Shown here in pieces: positions 22,937 through 34,999 of a stretch of DNA of 64,000 nt. The translations under genes were made by a program, and so were the position numbers. Numbering within the stretch: position 1 is the first letter of the stretch; each line of letters opens with the position of its first letter. Below the pieces are notes generated by a model, which was not told the DNA's origin, ran no database searches, and saw only the letters and a list, made by a program, of their open reading frames with translations. This DNA comes from Drechmeria coniospora (lineage: Eukaryota > Ascomycota > Sordariomycetes > Hypocreales > Ophiocordycipitaceae): the NCBI RefSeq assembly GCF_001625195.1, contig NC_054389.1:3070147-3134146 (forward strand), read 5' to 3'.

Positions 22937-23756
22937 ACCTAATTAAAGATTATAGGTAGGCTATATTCTTCTTAAGCTTCTGAAGTATATAGATTAGCTA
23001 AATAACTAAGGTTATTACCCTTAGTTAAAAGAGGTATATTAAAGAAGCCCTATTACAATTTAGGCTAAAAGGAGCTAAGGTAGTAGTAATACTACTATAG
23101 TTAGGTATACTTAAATAAGCTATAATAATACCTCTTCCTTCTTTACCCGTAACCGACTAATTAGTATACTAATAGATAGTTAGGACTTTAATATACCTAA
23201 TACTATTAACCTAACTAAATATAGCCTTTGCAATTTAATAGCTATCTTAGTATATATATTAGGCTATTAGTCTATAACTATTAAGTAATAAGAACCTTCT
23301 TAAGTCTACCTATAGGTACCTCTTTACCCTAATAGGTAGACTAATTTACTGGAAGTTAAAAAGGGTAAGTATAATTACTCTTTTAACTATAAAGGTAAAA
23401 TATAATACCCTACTAAAAGTAATTTGGGAACTTACATAACTAAATAGTCTATTTATAGAGATAGGTAAAAGTCTTTAAAAACCTATTCTACTTTTATATA
23501 ATAATAATAGATCTATCTCTAATACTAATAACCTAAATTAGTACTCTTATACTAAATATACCTTACTAAAGTTTTAGTATATTCGGTAAGAAGCAATAAG
23601 CGGCTTAGCTAAAATTAGCTATCTTAATACTAAGTTAATACCTACCGACGGTCTTACTAAGGCCCTTAGTACTAATCCCTTCCAATAATACCTTAGCCTA
23701 CTAGGTCTTTAAAGAATTCCTATTTAGCAATATCCTTACTAGCTAAATAGAGGGGG
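22937..23756 (+). pseudogene. E2 gag-pol remnant, block 3 (RT end and RNase H)
   Basis: Final part of E2. The RT C-terminal segment is shortened relative to E1 (the stretch coding the region before RNase H is missing around 23290). RNase H tail with TYRYLFTLIG near 23305 and the KYTLLKF-like motif near 23560 follow, then the AGAGGGGG polypurine tract before the LTR. Many TAA/TAG stops. Confidence 0.78.
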
Positions 23757-24672
23757 TATTAAAATTACTAGTATTTATACTAGTAAGACTACCTAAATAG
23801 AATACTATCCTATATATTGCTATTTACAATATTTAGTAGTAGTACTACTGCTTACTAATATACTACTACTATACTATACGTATAAGTAGTATATTAAGTT
23901 AACGAATTATACTTACAATATAAATTCTCCTTATTCCGACTAAATATAAACCTAATAGCAGTACTACTACCCAGCCAATTTACTACTATTGTATATCTCG
24001 TATAAGTAGTACTTAGTAGACTAAGTAAGATTATTAATTAGGCCATTAATTAATACGCTCCTAACTACTACTAGTAGTTACCTACTAATAGTACTACTAT
24101 TACGCGGTAGGACCTACCTAACTATAAGTAGCAGTTGCTTACTAGTAGTACTACTACTAGCCTACTTAACTACTATAGTACTTCTGCTATACTGTTATAA
24201 CCGAACCCTAATACTAATCAATCCTACTAGTTATATATACTAACTATATAACTTATAGTATAACTTAACTAAAGTATTTAGAACTACATTAAATATAAGT
24301 AGATTGTTCGGAGATACATTATATAGAATTAGACAGAATTCCAATACGTATATATTATACTAATTAAGGTACTACCTTTTAGGTATAAAAGGGTCCTACC
24401 TTTCCTATACTCTTAAATAGTAAGAAAAAAAAGTACGCAAAATATATATATACTATAAATATATATATATGTATATAAGTAAGTATAAGAAATATAATAG
24501 TCTTTATTTTTAAATCGTCCCTTAGTACTACTATTTAACTTAGTTAAATCTATATTTCTTACCTAGTTACTAACTGGTGTACTTCCTACTATTCTAATAG
24601 CTGTAATTGATATCTATTGTATAACTGAACTTCTATTATACACCCTTCCTATTTTACCCCTTTATTCTAAGA
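23757..24672 (+). repeat. 3' LTR of E2 (about 916 bp, type A)
   Basis: Starts TATTAAAATTACTAG after the polypurine tract. The end is placed by homology to the E3 LTR (CACCCTTCC followed by CCCCTTT) at about 24672. It contains AT microsatellite growth near 24440-24475. The end is approximate because no target duplication can be paired (the 5' end is outside the window). Confidence 0.75.
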
Positions 24673-24798
24673 AGTATTTCCCCTTTTTATTTTAAAAAGC
24701 TTCTTTTAGCCCTATAGTATCTCGTAATTATACAAATATAGTCGGGAATTATATAAAGTAATAATACTAGTTATATAAATAGATTTCATAATAAAGTA
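24673..24798. other. Short unassigned spacer
   Basis: AT-rich stretch between the end of E2 and the E6 target duplication CATAC (24799-24803). No ORF, motif or repeat recognised. It continues in 31731-32036 once E6 is removed, so it is the original flank between E2 and the Fot1 element. Confidence 0.6.
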
Positions 24799-24803
24799 CA
24801 TAC

Positions 24804-25540
24804 TCTTTGCAGTTAATGCGCAAGAGGAGGGGATAGTAGAAGTATATCGTACGGACTAGTAAATTAATTATACTGTTAGTAACAGCAATAAGGGAAGTAC
24901 CAGTTAGTAACTAGGCAAGAGTATACAATTAGTAGTACCAAATTATATAAACGAATGCGATTATTTCTTCTAGCTATAGTATAGGAAAAGAGCGGCTATT
25001 TATATCTATAGAACAATCCCCAATAACGGCTTTATCGGAGATTCTATTGTAGATTAAAGGCGCTATTGTACTATAGCTTAAATGGCTAAAACTATTATAT
25101 AGTTGGATAACTGTTTTAGTTACTCGTTAGTTGACTGCTTCCGTTATAAGGTTGGATGGATTGTTTTAGTTATTAGCTTAGCTGATTCTATTATATAATA
25201 AATAGGTAGTCCGGCCTAAGTTAGTATTGTAGGCTAGTAAGCGCTAGTAGCAATTGGGAGAGCAGCAATTGTCGTTCCGATCAATTGGCTCTAGTGGTCG
25301 ACTGGCTACTATATATATAGGTTATATTGCAGTAGTAAGTTGGTCGGTAGTAGTACTACTGTGTATTGCTCCGAGTTATAGTTCAGAGAAGTAGTATATT
25401 GTATACTATTAGTTAACTTAATATACTTACTAATACTTACAGTATAGTATAGCATTCGTACTAGTAGTACTAGTACTAATACTAATAGGATAGTATCCTA
25501 TTTAGGTAGTCTTACTAGTATAAATACTAGTATTTTAACA
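24804..25540 (-). repeat. 3' LTR of E6 (737 bp, type B)
   Basis: Plus-strand start TCTTTGCAGTTA, end TATTTTAACA (intact TG start on the minus strand), followed by the polypurine complement CTCCCTTTATTT. Same length as its partner and as the solo LTR at 20893-21629. Confidence 0.93.
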
Positions 25541-25545
25541 CTCCC

Positions 25546-28500
25546 TTTATTTAGCTAGTATGACTACTGCTAAATAGGGATTTCTTGGAGACCTAGTAGG
25601 CTAAGGTAGTATTAGAAGAGATTAGCAGTAAGAGCCTTAGTAAGGCTATCGGTAGGTATAGACTTAGTATTTAGGTAGCTGATTTTGGCTAGTCCGTTAG
25701 TTACTTCTTACCGTATATACCGGAACTTTAGTAATATATGCTTTGTTCGGTTATACTAATTGGGGTTATTAGCATTAGAGATAGATCCATTATTGTTATA
25801 TAATAGTAGAATAGGTTTTTGGAGACCTTTGCCTATTTTAGTAAATAGACTATCTAGCTATTTAAGTTCCTAAATAGCTTCCAATAGGGTATCCAATTCT
25901 ACCTTTACAGTAGAAAGAGTAATAGTACTAGCCCTTTTTGATTTCCAGTAGATAGGTCCGCCTGCTAAGGTAAAGAGGTACCTATAGGTTGACTTAGAGG
26001 AATCTAAGTTACCTGCAAAATCGCTATCGGAAAATCCAGATAAATTGGGTACTGGAGACTTAGACCTAGACCAATAGCAAATAGCTAGGTCTATAGTTCC
26101 TTTTAAATATCGAAGAAGGTTCTTACCAGCTGATAGCTGTAGGCTAGTAGCCTAGTGTATATACCGAAATAACTATTGTATTGCAAAGGCTATATCTGGT
26201 CGGGTTAATAGCATAAGGTATATTAGGGTCCCTACTATTTATTAGTATACCAGTTGGTCGGTAGCGGATAAGGGAGGAAGAGGTATAGTAATAGCCTGTT
26301 TAAGTACCCCTAGCTGTAGTAGGATTACTACTACCTTAGCCTCCGTTAACCTAAATTGGAATAGGGCTTCCTTAATATACCCTTTTTGACTAAGAGTAAT
26401 TCCCTTAGTTATTCGATTAATCTATACACCTAGGAAGAAAGCAGCCTGCCTGCAGTCTTTAATTGGGTAAACCTTATATAGTTACTGTTTCAGCTAGTTA
26501 ATATATACAAGGTCTGGTCCAATAAGTAGGCAATTGTCGATATAGCTAACTATATAAGTACTAGTAGTATTATTATAGTAGATAGCCGGATTAAATATAA
26601 GAGGGCTATATCCGTATTGTTATAGCAGTTTAGCTAGTACCTCCTGCTACTCTTTAGGTCCTTGTTTTAGGCCGTAGAGTGCCTTTTTTAAAAGGATACC
26701 TTATTTAACTACTAGGTTATAGCCTAGCTTAGCTAGTAGCTTAGCTAAGTTATTATTCTTATTAAGACTAATAAATACTTTTAGTCCCTTGGGAAATTTA
26801 AGATAATTGACTTTAGGTAGCTTACTGTTTAGGAAGGCACTAATAAAGTTAATTTACTTAACGTACTAGTTATTCTAGGTAGCTAGGGCTAATAGTATCC
26901 TCTAGGTAGGTAGAATACTAGTAGTTGCAAAAGTCTCTATATAGGTAAGGCCTTTAATTTGCATAAATCCCTTAGCTACTAGTCGTACCTTAAATTTAAC
27001 GGGGTTATTCTGCTAATCCTTTTTAACTTATAGTATAAGTCTACTTTTCAGAAGTCTCCGACTAATTGGTATTTCTTTAAGAGGAATAAAGTAAAATACC
27101 CCTACCTGGATAAGTTACTGGAATTCTAAGAATATAGCACTTATCTACTGGTCTTTGTTGTCTAACTTAAGTACTTGCTTCTAGCTAATAGGCTTACTGC
27201 TAACTAGTATTTGCTTTGCTTTGGCTTAATAGTATAGGTCCTGGATCCAATACGTTAGGTTAAGATCTATTAGGTTAGGGTTGTCTTTTAGTTCTGGTGC
27301 ATCTAGAAGGGAGGTATTTAGTAGATCCTCTGTTGGCTGGGCTAGGACCTCCTCTGTTGTACTAGTCCTAGTAGGACTAGTTGGTCCGTTGGCTTCTTGC
27401 AGCCTACTGGTCCTAGTAGGTCTAGTAGGTCTGCTGGTCCTAGTAGGTCTACTGGTCCCAGTAGGACTGGTAGGTCTACTGGTCCCAGTAGGACTAGTAG
27501 GTCTACTGGTCCCAGTAGGACTAGTAGGTCTATTGACCCCCTCTGTTTCCCTAGGTGTTTGGGGACTAGAGGTAGTTTGTAAGATATAATCTTCTATCTT
27601 AATTTCCCCCTCTAACTCTAGTCCTTGGGGACTAGGACTTAGTAGTCGTTAAAGTCCTTGGGAGATAGGGCTAATACCTTCTAGGATTTTTAGGAAGGTA
27701 GTTTTTATAACTGCCCTTCTGGAAGGTATATATATAAGGTATGTTTTTAAACCTAGCGTTGCTAGTAGCCTTACTGGTTCTATGCATTATACTAATTTAG
27801 TACTTTGAATCCGTTTCTAATAAGGGATTAGGACTTTGCAGTAGGTACTAATAGCCTTATAGGCTGTAAGGTTTAGTAGTGTTTTTAGCCCTTGTAGTTC
27901 CTGCTTAAGCAATTAATAGGGGCTTAGGTCCCTATTAGTAATTACAGTATAGTTAATTAGGTTAACTATAGCAGGAAGTATAGCAGACCAAAGGAAAAGT
28001 AGGAGGCTAGCCCAAATTATAGTTGCTTATAGCCGGTCTAGGATAACTTGTATAGACCGTTCGGTAAGTCCGTTTTGTTTAGGGGTATACGGGTAAGACG
28101 TATCGACTAGTATTCCTTTAGTACCTAACCGGTCCTGTAATAATATATTGATTTTAGGTCCTCTATTATAGAATAGCCTTTTTAGGTAACGGCTATAGTG
28201 TGTTTTTAGGCTTTAAAAGAAGTTCTTTATAGCCTGGAGAATTATTAGTCCTTCCTTATTGGGTAGGATATATACCTAACGGAATTAGGATTTTCGATCA
28301 ATTAGTATTAATCCAATAGATTTTCGATTATAGGATATAGGTTTAATCCTAAATATATCCCCTTCGATTAAGTTAAGTATACAGTCTGGGTCCTTAATTA
28401 GTTCCCTTAACTAGCGTCTTGTGGATTTTGCCCGTATATAAGTAATGCATTAGAAGTCGGTAACCTTAATAGATATAAAGTTAGGTAGCCTACTAGTAAT

Positions 28501-30531
28501 TTTACTAGTCTTTTTTAAAAGTAGTAAACTAATATATCCTAGTTATATATACTAAATGCCTGCTTATTGCAATAGTCTTTGGTAAGACTAGTTGCTAGAT
28601 TCCGTACTAGTAGTCGGAATAGCCTATTCCTTAGTACTAGTAGTTAGGGCTACTAGTAGGTCTATTGCCTCTATAGGGACTGGGTCCTCTACAGGGTCTT
28701 TATATAAGGTAGCCTTAGTAAGGTCCCTTATACTAGCCGAACTAATAGTTGGGCTAGGACCTAGTCTTGGTCTAGGTCCCGGTCTTAGTATAGGACTAGG
28801 TACTAACTTAGGTACTAATCTAGGTACCAACCTAGGCACCAATCTAGGTGCCGACCTAGGCACCAATCTAGGTGCCGACCTAGGCACCGATCTAGGTGCC
28901 GACCTAGGCACCGATCTAGGTACCGTATAGTCTTCTGCCTCGTTGGCCTAGGAAGGTTGTTGCGTAGGAATTTCCACTATAATTCCGTAGCTGCTATAGT
29001 AGTAGAAGTAGGCTAAATCCAACTTATTTAAGGTAGGTGTATCTAGACCTTCTTGTTGTAGGAAGAAGCCGTACCTTTAGAAGTTTAGTAGGCCGTATAC
29101 TTTTCGGTTTAAGTTATATAGGGATTCCTTAATAAGTATTCCCCTTAATCCGTAGTAATATATCCTACTAATAATATTAACTTCTAGCTTTGGAATATAT
29201 AGTACCTCCTTTAGTATAAGTATACTATAGGTTAGTAGGTTAGTATTAATTAATACTATAAATTCTATATTCCTAATTCTACTAGGGTAGATAGGACTAC
29301 CTTTAGTTATAATTGGTTTTAACTAGGATTTTGCAATTAGTCGGAAATTTAAAAACTTAGACCGATTGTTTACTAAATAGTAGGTCGAGCTAGTATTATA
29401 GATTAGGCCCTAATTGTATATATTAGTATTAGTAATACTATATAGTATACCGATATTATCTAAGTTAGGTAATATCTCTAATTCTTATATAGAATTAGTA
29501 TTTAATTCTTAGTAGGAATTAGGTAAGTCCATACAGCTAACAGTTAGGCTATAGTTACTAACTAGGAAACTAGTAGTATCTTCTGGTTACTTAGTTAATT
29601 AATTGGATTTATTTGGTTTCTTAGATTAAATTAATTTATTGGGTTAACTTAATTAGTTAGATTTATTGAACTTATTTCCCTTCTTCTTTTTCTTAGGTCC
29701 TTAAGATATCTAGTAACTAAATATATTCGTTCTAGTAGTACTAAAGTTTTAATTTTCTTTCATTAGGTTAGCTATAAGATATTATAGGTTAAAGATATCC
29801 AATTAGAGTCCTAGTACTTTAAAAGATATAAGGTTATTTTCCTAAATAGCTACCCAATATAGAAATATAGGTTTAATAGATATAAGGTAATAATTAGTCT
29901 AGTCTAATAGATTAATTATTGCTCTAGCTAGTAATAGCCTAGTAAGTCGACTATTAAATTTAGTATTAAATACATTAAGTATTCCTTTATACCCCTTAAA
30001 TGTAAGACTATAGTAGGCCTTATATAGGTTAAAGCGCTTAGCTTTATAGCCTTTGCAGTAATGCTTCTTTAATAATAGATAAATTTAAGTTGGACTTTTA
30101 ATATAAGCAGTTAATACTAAGATTTCTTTCGAATAGCTATCCTATAGTAGTATAAGTAAATTAGCTTAATTTCTGCCTAAAAAACTAAATACTATTAAAG
30201 GTTTATCTAAAAAACCTTTTAGATTAAGGGCTTAAAGGTATATTGCTAGGGATTGCTCCTATAGCTTATAGTTCTTAGTACCTTTAAGTTTTATATATTT
30301 AGGGAAGTTAAATACCTTTTTATTTAGCGTATAGTTAGAATAGCCTTCCTTTACCTTATTAAGACTAATACTAGTACTAAGGGTAGACTTTATTAAATCT
30401 AGTTGTTCTTATGTCCTTGGGATAATAGTATTAAGTTACTGTAGTAGTTTATCGATTTACATTTATTGTTCCTATAGATATTTTTCAATTTCTAATAGGT
30501 TGGTCTTCTGACCTTAGTTATTGGGATTTAT
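25546..30531 (-). pseudogene. E6 gag-pol remnant (Copia)
   Basis: Minus-strand polyprotein; the start codon position reads ATA at 30531-30529. Gag about 30531-29500; protease and pre-integrase with minisatellite 1 (28780-28925); integrase about 28450-27700; minisatellite 2 (27360-27540); RT about 27150-26300, with the catalytic box near 26535-26550 reading as a Y-I-D-N type; RNase H about 26100-25700. Stops are TAG/TAA at Gln/Trp positions with few or no frameshifts. Confidence 0.88.
28780..28925 (-). repeat. Coding minisatellite 1 in E6
   Basis: About 12 units of GGTRCCRAYCTA on the plus strand, encoding the Val-Pro-Arg-type hinge on the coding strand. The plus-strand Leu-Gly-Thr/Ala-Asp reading frame across it is spurious. 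Confidence 0.85.
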
Positions 30532-30988
30532 TTTCTAGTTAGTAACTAGATTCTAGTCTTACCTTACTTACCTAGCTAGTAATACTAGCAGTTAGGTCTC
30601 CTACTAGTAGTACTAGTAGGAAGAGGAGCCGTAGCTTAGAGACAACTAAGCGTTACTAGTAGTACTAGTAGAAATAAGAACTATAGCTTAGAGATAACTA
30701 AGCGTTACCAGTAGTACTAGTAGGTAACTTAGTAAGTTATAGAGTTCGACCAAGAATTACTAGTAGTACTAGTAGGTTATAGAAGTTAATTAATCGTTAC
30801 TAATAGTACTAGTAGGTAACTTAGTAAGTTCCTAAGTTAGACTAAGAGTTACTAGTAGTACTAGTAGGTAACTTAATAAGTTATAATAGTCGTTCTTATA
30901 CAATTTACTAGTAGTACTAGTAGGCAACTTAGTAAGTCGTATAGATTAATTCTAGGGGATTAATTATAGTCCTTCCGGGCTTATAACC
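30532..30988 (-). repeat. E6 leader with tandem repeats and primer-binding site
   Basis: Non-coding leader between gag and the 5' LTR. The 20-nt primer-binding site is at 30969-30988. Tandem units with TACTAGTAGTACTAGTAGG and GGTAACTTAGTAAGTTA fill 30600-30950, fewer and more degenerate than in E4. Confidence 0.8.
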
Positions 30989-31725
30989 TCTTTGCAGTTA
31001 ATGCGCAAGAGGAGGGGATAGTAAAAGTATATTGCACAAACTAGTAAATTAATTATACTATTAGTAATAGCAATAAGGGAAGTACCAGTTAGTAACTAAG
31101 TAAGAGTATACAATTAGTAGTACCAAATTATATAAACAAATACAATTATTTCTTCTAGCTATAGTATAGGAAAAGAGCGGCTATTTATATCTATAGAACA
31201 ATCCCTAATAACGGCTTTATTGGAGATTCTATTGTAAATTAAAGGCACTATTGTACTATAGCTTAAATAGCTAAAACCATTATACAGTTAGATAACTATT
31301 TCAGTTACTCGTTAGTTAACTGCTTCCGTTATAAGGTTAGATGGATTATTTTAGTTATTAGCTTAGCTAATTCCATTATATAATAAATAGGTAGTCCGGC
31401 CTAAGTTAGTATTATAGGCTAGCAAGCGCTAGTAGCAATTAGGAAAGCAGTAATTATCGTTCCAATCAATTAGCTCTAGTAGTCGACTAGCTACTATATA
31501 TATAGGTTATATTGCAGTAGTAAGTTAGTCGGTAGTAGTACTACCGTACGTCGCTCCGAGTTATAGTTCGGAGAAGTAGTATATTGTATACTATTAGTTA
31601 ACTCAATATACTTACTAATACTTACAGTATAGTATAGTATCCGTACTAGTAGTACTAGTACTAATACTAATAGGATAGTATCCTATTTAGGTAGTCTTAC
31701 TAGTATAAATACCAGTATTTTAATA
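30989..31725 (-). repeat. 5' LTR of E6 (737 bp, type B)
   Basis: Partner of 24804-25540. Outer end TATTTTAATA (TG to TA at the LTR start), inner end at the primer-binding site. Confidence 0.93.
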
Positions 31726-31730
31726 CATAC

Positions 31731-32036
31731 TTATATAATACTTTAAAAATATATAGTATAGTTTAATTAGCAATATTATATATCTACTTAGAGTATTACT
31801 CCTACTAGAACTAGTTTTTATATAAACTAAACGTAAATTATAGTAAAAGGCTAATTATAGTATTTTATACCTAAACTTTAAACCTTAAAAATAAGGGTTT
31901 AATATTTATTTATACTAAAAAGACTAATATAAACTAGTATATATAATGTAAATAATATTAGACCAATATACTTATATATATAGAGAGAATCTATAAATAA
32001 ACTTACGAAGATTTTAATAGTATATTCCTCCGTACT
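31731..32036. other. AT-rich spacer without recognised genes
   Basis: Very AT-rich, no usable ORF, no structural RNA or repeat recognised. It lies between the right-hand E6 duplication and the left inverted repeat of the Fot1-like element. Any former gene here is beyond recognition. Confidence 0.6.
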
Positions 32037-32106
32037 ACTAATTATACTACGCCCTACCTAAAGGTAGTACTTACTGCTATAGTACACATACTACTGTATT
32101 GTATAC
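32037..32106 (+). repeat. Left terminal inverted repeat of Fot1-like element
   Basis: Pairs with the reverse complement of 48861-48930. Core ACTACCTTTAGGTRGGGC is shared, and most differences are C/T or A/G transitions. The left copy is more RIP-mutated than the right. Confidence 0.8.
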
Positions 32107-32149
32107 TTTTTCCCTTATTTATCTTTAATTTCAAATATCTTTATAACTA

Positions 32150-33339
32150 TAATAGCTATAGATAATCCAATAGTTAAAATATATACCCAAAAGGCTATAG
32201 ATTATCTTAATAAGTTTCCTAATAAAAATATTATAAAGGTTACCTAACTATTTAAAATCCCTTAGAGGTACCTATAATAAAAATTATTTAGTATTAGTCC
32301 AAAGACTAGTATTTAAGGCTATAATACTAAATTAAGTTAGGTAGAAGAAAAAGTATTATATTAATATATTAATAGGCTTAATACTAGTAACTTTATAGTT
32401 TACTTAGAGTTTATTATAGATAATATAAATTATATTCTATTAGAGAGGGTATTACTAAACTCCTTAACCCTAGCCCTAACTATTAAAAAGAACTAAACTA
32501 TACAGTTTATTTAATAGTATTAGTATATAAGGTAATACTAAAAAAAGCTTAATTTAAACCGGTAGGCCTCTAAGAATATAAATAGAGTTATATCCTACTT
32601 TTAATAGCTATAATAGGTAATTAAAGTAAAGGTATCCCCCTACTAATATTTAGAATATAAATAAAATAGGCTTTTAAATTAAAGTTAATAAAGATTAATT
32701 TATTATAATAAAAAGAAAAAGGGCTTATCTCTTTAGTATACCTAAGAATAAGGAGTTAATAATAGCTATTAAGGCTATCTCTACCGATAAATAGTATATA
32801 CTTACTTTCCTTATACTAATTAGCTAGCTTTATATATTATAGTAGTATTATATTTAAGAGCTTTATAACATTATATTTATTACTTTATTAAATAGTAGCT
32901 ATTTAAATATCTAATTAAGCCTTTAGTAGATTTAATACTTTAATTATTATATATCTATAACTAGTAGTAAATACTTACTAATCCTAAATAGCTATAGATT
33001 ATATTATATAATTAAGTTTATTTCCTTCTATAAAGAAAAGAATATTATTCCCTTTACCCTTTTACTATATATTATATATTTTCTCTAAGTACTTAATATA
33101 GTTATTTTTTAGCTACTAAAGTATTATTATACAAAAGTTCTTAACTTTATAGTTTAAAATAGCCTAGTTAATATAACTAAGCTTAACTTCTTTTTAGTAA
33201 TCTAAGAGGTTTAAAAATAAGCCTTTAAATATACTATAATACTATTAGTATTTGAAAAGATTAGTATTTATTCTTTAAATCCTTAATTAGTTATTTAATT
33301 AATATAAATATAAGTACTAAAGACCCCTTTTCCTAATAC
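32150..33339 (+). pseudogene. Fot1-like transposase, N-terminal and DDE part
   Basis: Plus-strand transposase remnant recognisable by the Fot1/pogo layout: helix-turn-helix region (32150-32330), a VEEKVLYQYI-like segment near 32340, the first catalytic motif near 32653-32673 (N-I-N-K-I-G-F where N-I-D-E-T-G-F is usual, so the catalytic Asp is lost), the LIL-N-SYRL segment near 32970-33000 (Asp to Asn), then NIIPF and an L-Q-VLN-V-I-F-Q-L-L-KYY motif near 33040-33130. Cut off by G1 at 33340. Stops at Gln/Trp codons show RIP. No activity expected. Confidence 0.8.
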
Positions 33340-33511
33340 TATTACGGAATTACTAAGCGACTGCTTTAAGACTCTTAATAATATTTATTAAAAGACTTAA
33401 AGGATAGGAAAACTACTTAGTAACTAGGGCTTTTAGTTATATATATTCTTTTTAGTAGGTCCCTTAGTTCCTTTTATTCTCTTATATTAGGCTAAGCTTA
33501 ATACTATAATA
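33340..33511 (-). repeat. 3' LTR of G1 (172 bp)
   Basis: RIP-altered copy of the G LTR (TATTACGG at the start, CTATAATA at the end on plus). Same orientation as 47990-48161 and the solo copy at 4870-5040. Confidence 0.9.
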
Positions 33512-34190
33512 TACCGTCTTGCTCTACTTATTTAAAGTAAAGTCTAGCTATAGCTATAGCTAACCTACTCTTCCTTAGGCTAGCTTCCTAATTTATAGCT
33601 CCTTCCTAAAAAACTTTTAGGTATTTATTAAGTACTAAGTATATATAGCCTCCTCCTTATATTATCCCCTATTAGGAGCTTACTAGTTACTTAAAGTAAC
33701 TAACTTTACCCTACTTTAGCCCCTCCCTAAGTATTTATTAGGTACCTAAGGTAACTAACTTTATTTTATTTTATTCCCTCCTTAGGTATTTCCTAGGTAC
33801 CTAAAGTACTTAGTATTATTTTACTTTTCCTTCTTATTACTTTCTTTATATTATTTTTTTTATTTTTTTCTTATTATACTTTATTATTCCTTTTTCCTTT
33901 AATTATTATCCTTATTTATTTTTTAGCTTTTTATTATATAATTTATTATTAAATTTTTTACTACCTTTTATTATACTTAATCCTTTATTATTATTATTCC
34001 TTTCCTATAAGATAGGTTATTACTTTTTTATTAAGGCTATTTTATATATCCTTTAGGCTATTAATTAATAAGCTAATAATAATAAGAATTATTAATCTTA
34101 CTCTTACTATTATTACTTCTCTCTTATAGAGGACTTATTTACCTTTTTATTACTATTACTATTATTATTATATTTACTACTATAAGTACT

Positions 34191-34204
34191 CCCCCCCCCC
34201 CCCC
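34191..34204 (+). repeat. C14 homopolymer in G1 3' region
   Basis: Run of 14 C in an otherwise almost C-poor, AT-rich region downstream of G1 pol. The equivalent place in G2 holds a G12 run (46564-46575) on the plus strand, so the tract is a family feature. CpC is not a RIP target, which explains its survival. Confidence 0.8.
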
Positions 34205-34999
34205 TTAGATATAGTTTAGGCCTATATTATAGCTATTATATTAATAAGTCGGATTATTACTATACCTTAAGTAAATACTTAGTAAAGAGTAATTCCTTTA
34301 ATAAAAAGTTTATACCTTTAGAGGAAGTATATAAAATATACCTTCCTTATATTAATTACCTTATTATTAGTAGCTATAATAATTATATACTAAGCTATAG
34401 TACTAGTTACTATATATATATATATATATATATACTAAATATATTTAGGTATTATATTTATTTACTATATACCCTTAGTTATATTATACCCTATATAACC
34501 TTTATACTTATATTTAGTATAATATTTATATTTTAGTTAAGGCCTACCCTAAGGTTAAAACTATACTAAGTACTTATATTATTTTTTTACTTAAATTTTT
34601 AGCCTTAAGTTAGGTTTAGGCTTATACTTTAGCTTTAGCTAAAATAAAGCCTACCTTTATATACCCTACTTATACCCTTACCCTTATATTAAGTATTATC
34701 TCCCCCCTTACTATTACTAATAATAATAACTTAAATTATACCTTTATCCTTACTACTAATACCTTAACCCTAACTTAAGTTAGTAGCTATTTTAGTAGTA
34801 TACTAAGTATATAGCTTAGTATATTTACTTAAGGTATAGCTTAGGCCCTAATAGGTATTTAGAGTAATATATATAGTTTTACCTACTATTAGTAAGTATA
34901 AAAGGGTATTAGTATTAAGTTAGTAACTACTTTAGCCAAAATATACTATAGTATTTATATATTATATAAGTCTTATATAAATAGTTCCTTTTTATTATA

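Larger units (their letters stand above)
4398..24672 (+). mobile_element. Copia element E2, host of nested insertions
   Basis: Plus-strand Ty1/Copia element whose 5' part is left of the window, beyond E1. It survives as three blocks: 4398-6119, 13433-14873 and 22932-24672, ending in its 3' LTR. The blocks join in coding order when E3 (6120-13432, TSD GTATA) and E4 (14874-22931, TSD GGTTT) are removed. A solo Gypsy LTR (4870-5040) sits in its minisatellite. E2 is therefore older than E1, E3, E4 and that LTR, in line with its strong decay. Confidence 0.85.
24804..31725 (-). mobile_element. Complete Copia element E6 (6.9 kb)
   Basis: Full-length minus-strand Ty1/Copia element with 737-bp LTRs at both ends and target duplication CATAC (24799-24803, 31726-31730). 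Interior 25541-30988 holds the primer-binding site, a repeat leader and a gag-pol remnant. It has no nested insertions. RIP decay is strong, but the two LTRs still align over their full length. Confidence 0.94.

Noticed and set aside
28592..28930. 112-codon frame with Leu-Gly-Thr/Ala-Asp repeats
   Set aside because: Antisense reading of coding minisatellite 1 in E6. The true coding strand is minus and gives the Val-Pro hinge of a Copia polyprotein.
34399..34438. TA microsatellites and palindromes (also 46336-46358)
   Set aside because: Explained by AT-rich, RIP-driven sequence. No evidence of a replication origin or centromere function can be drawn from them here.
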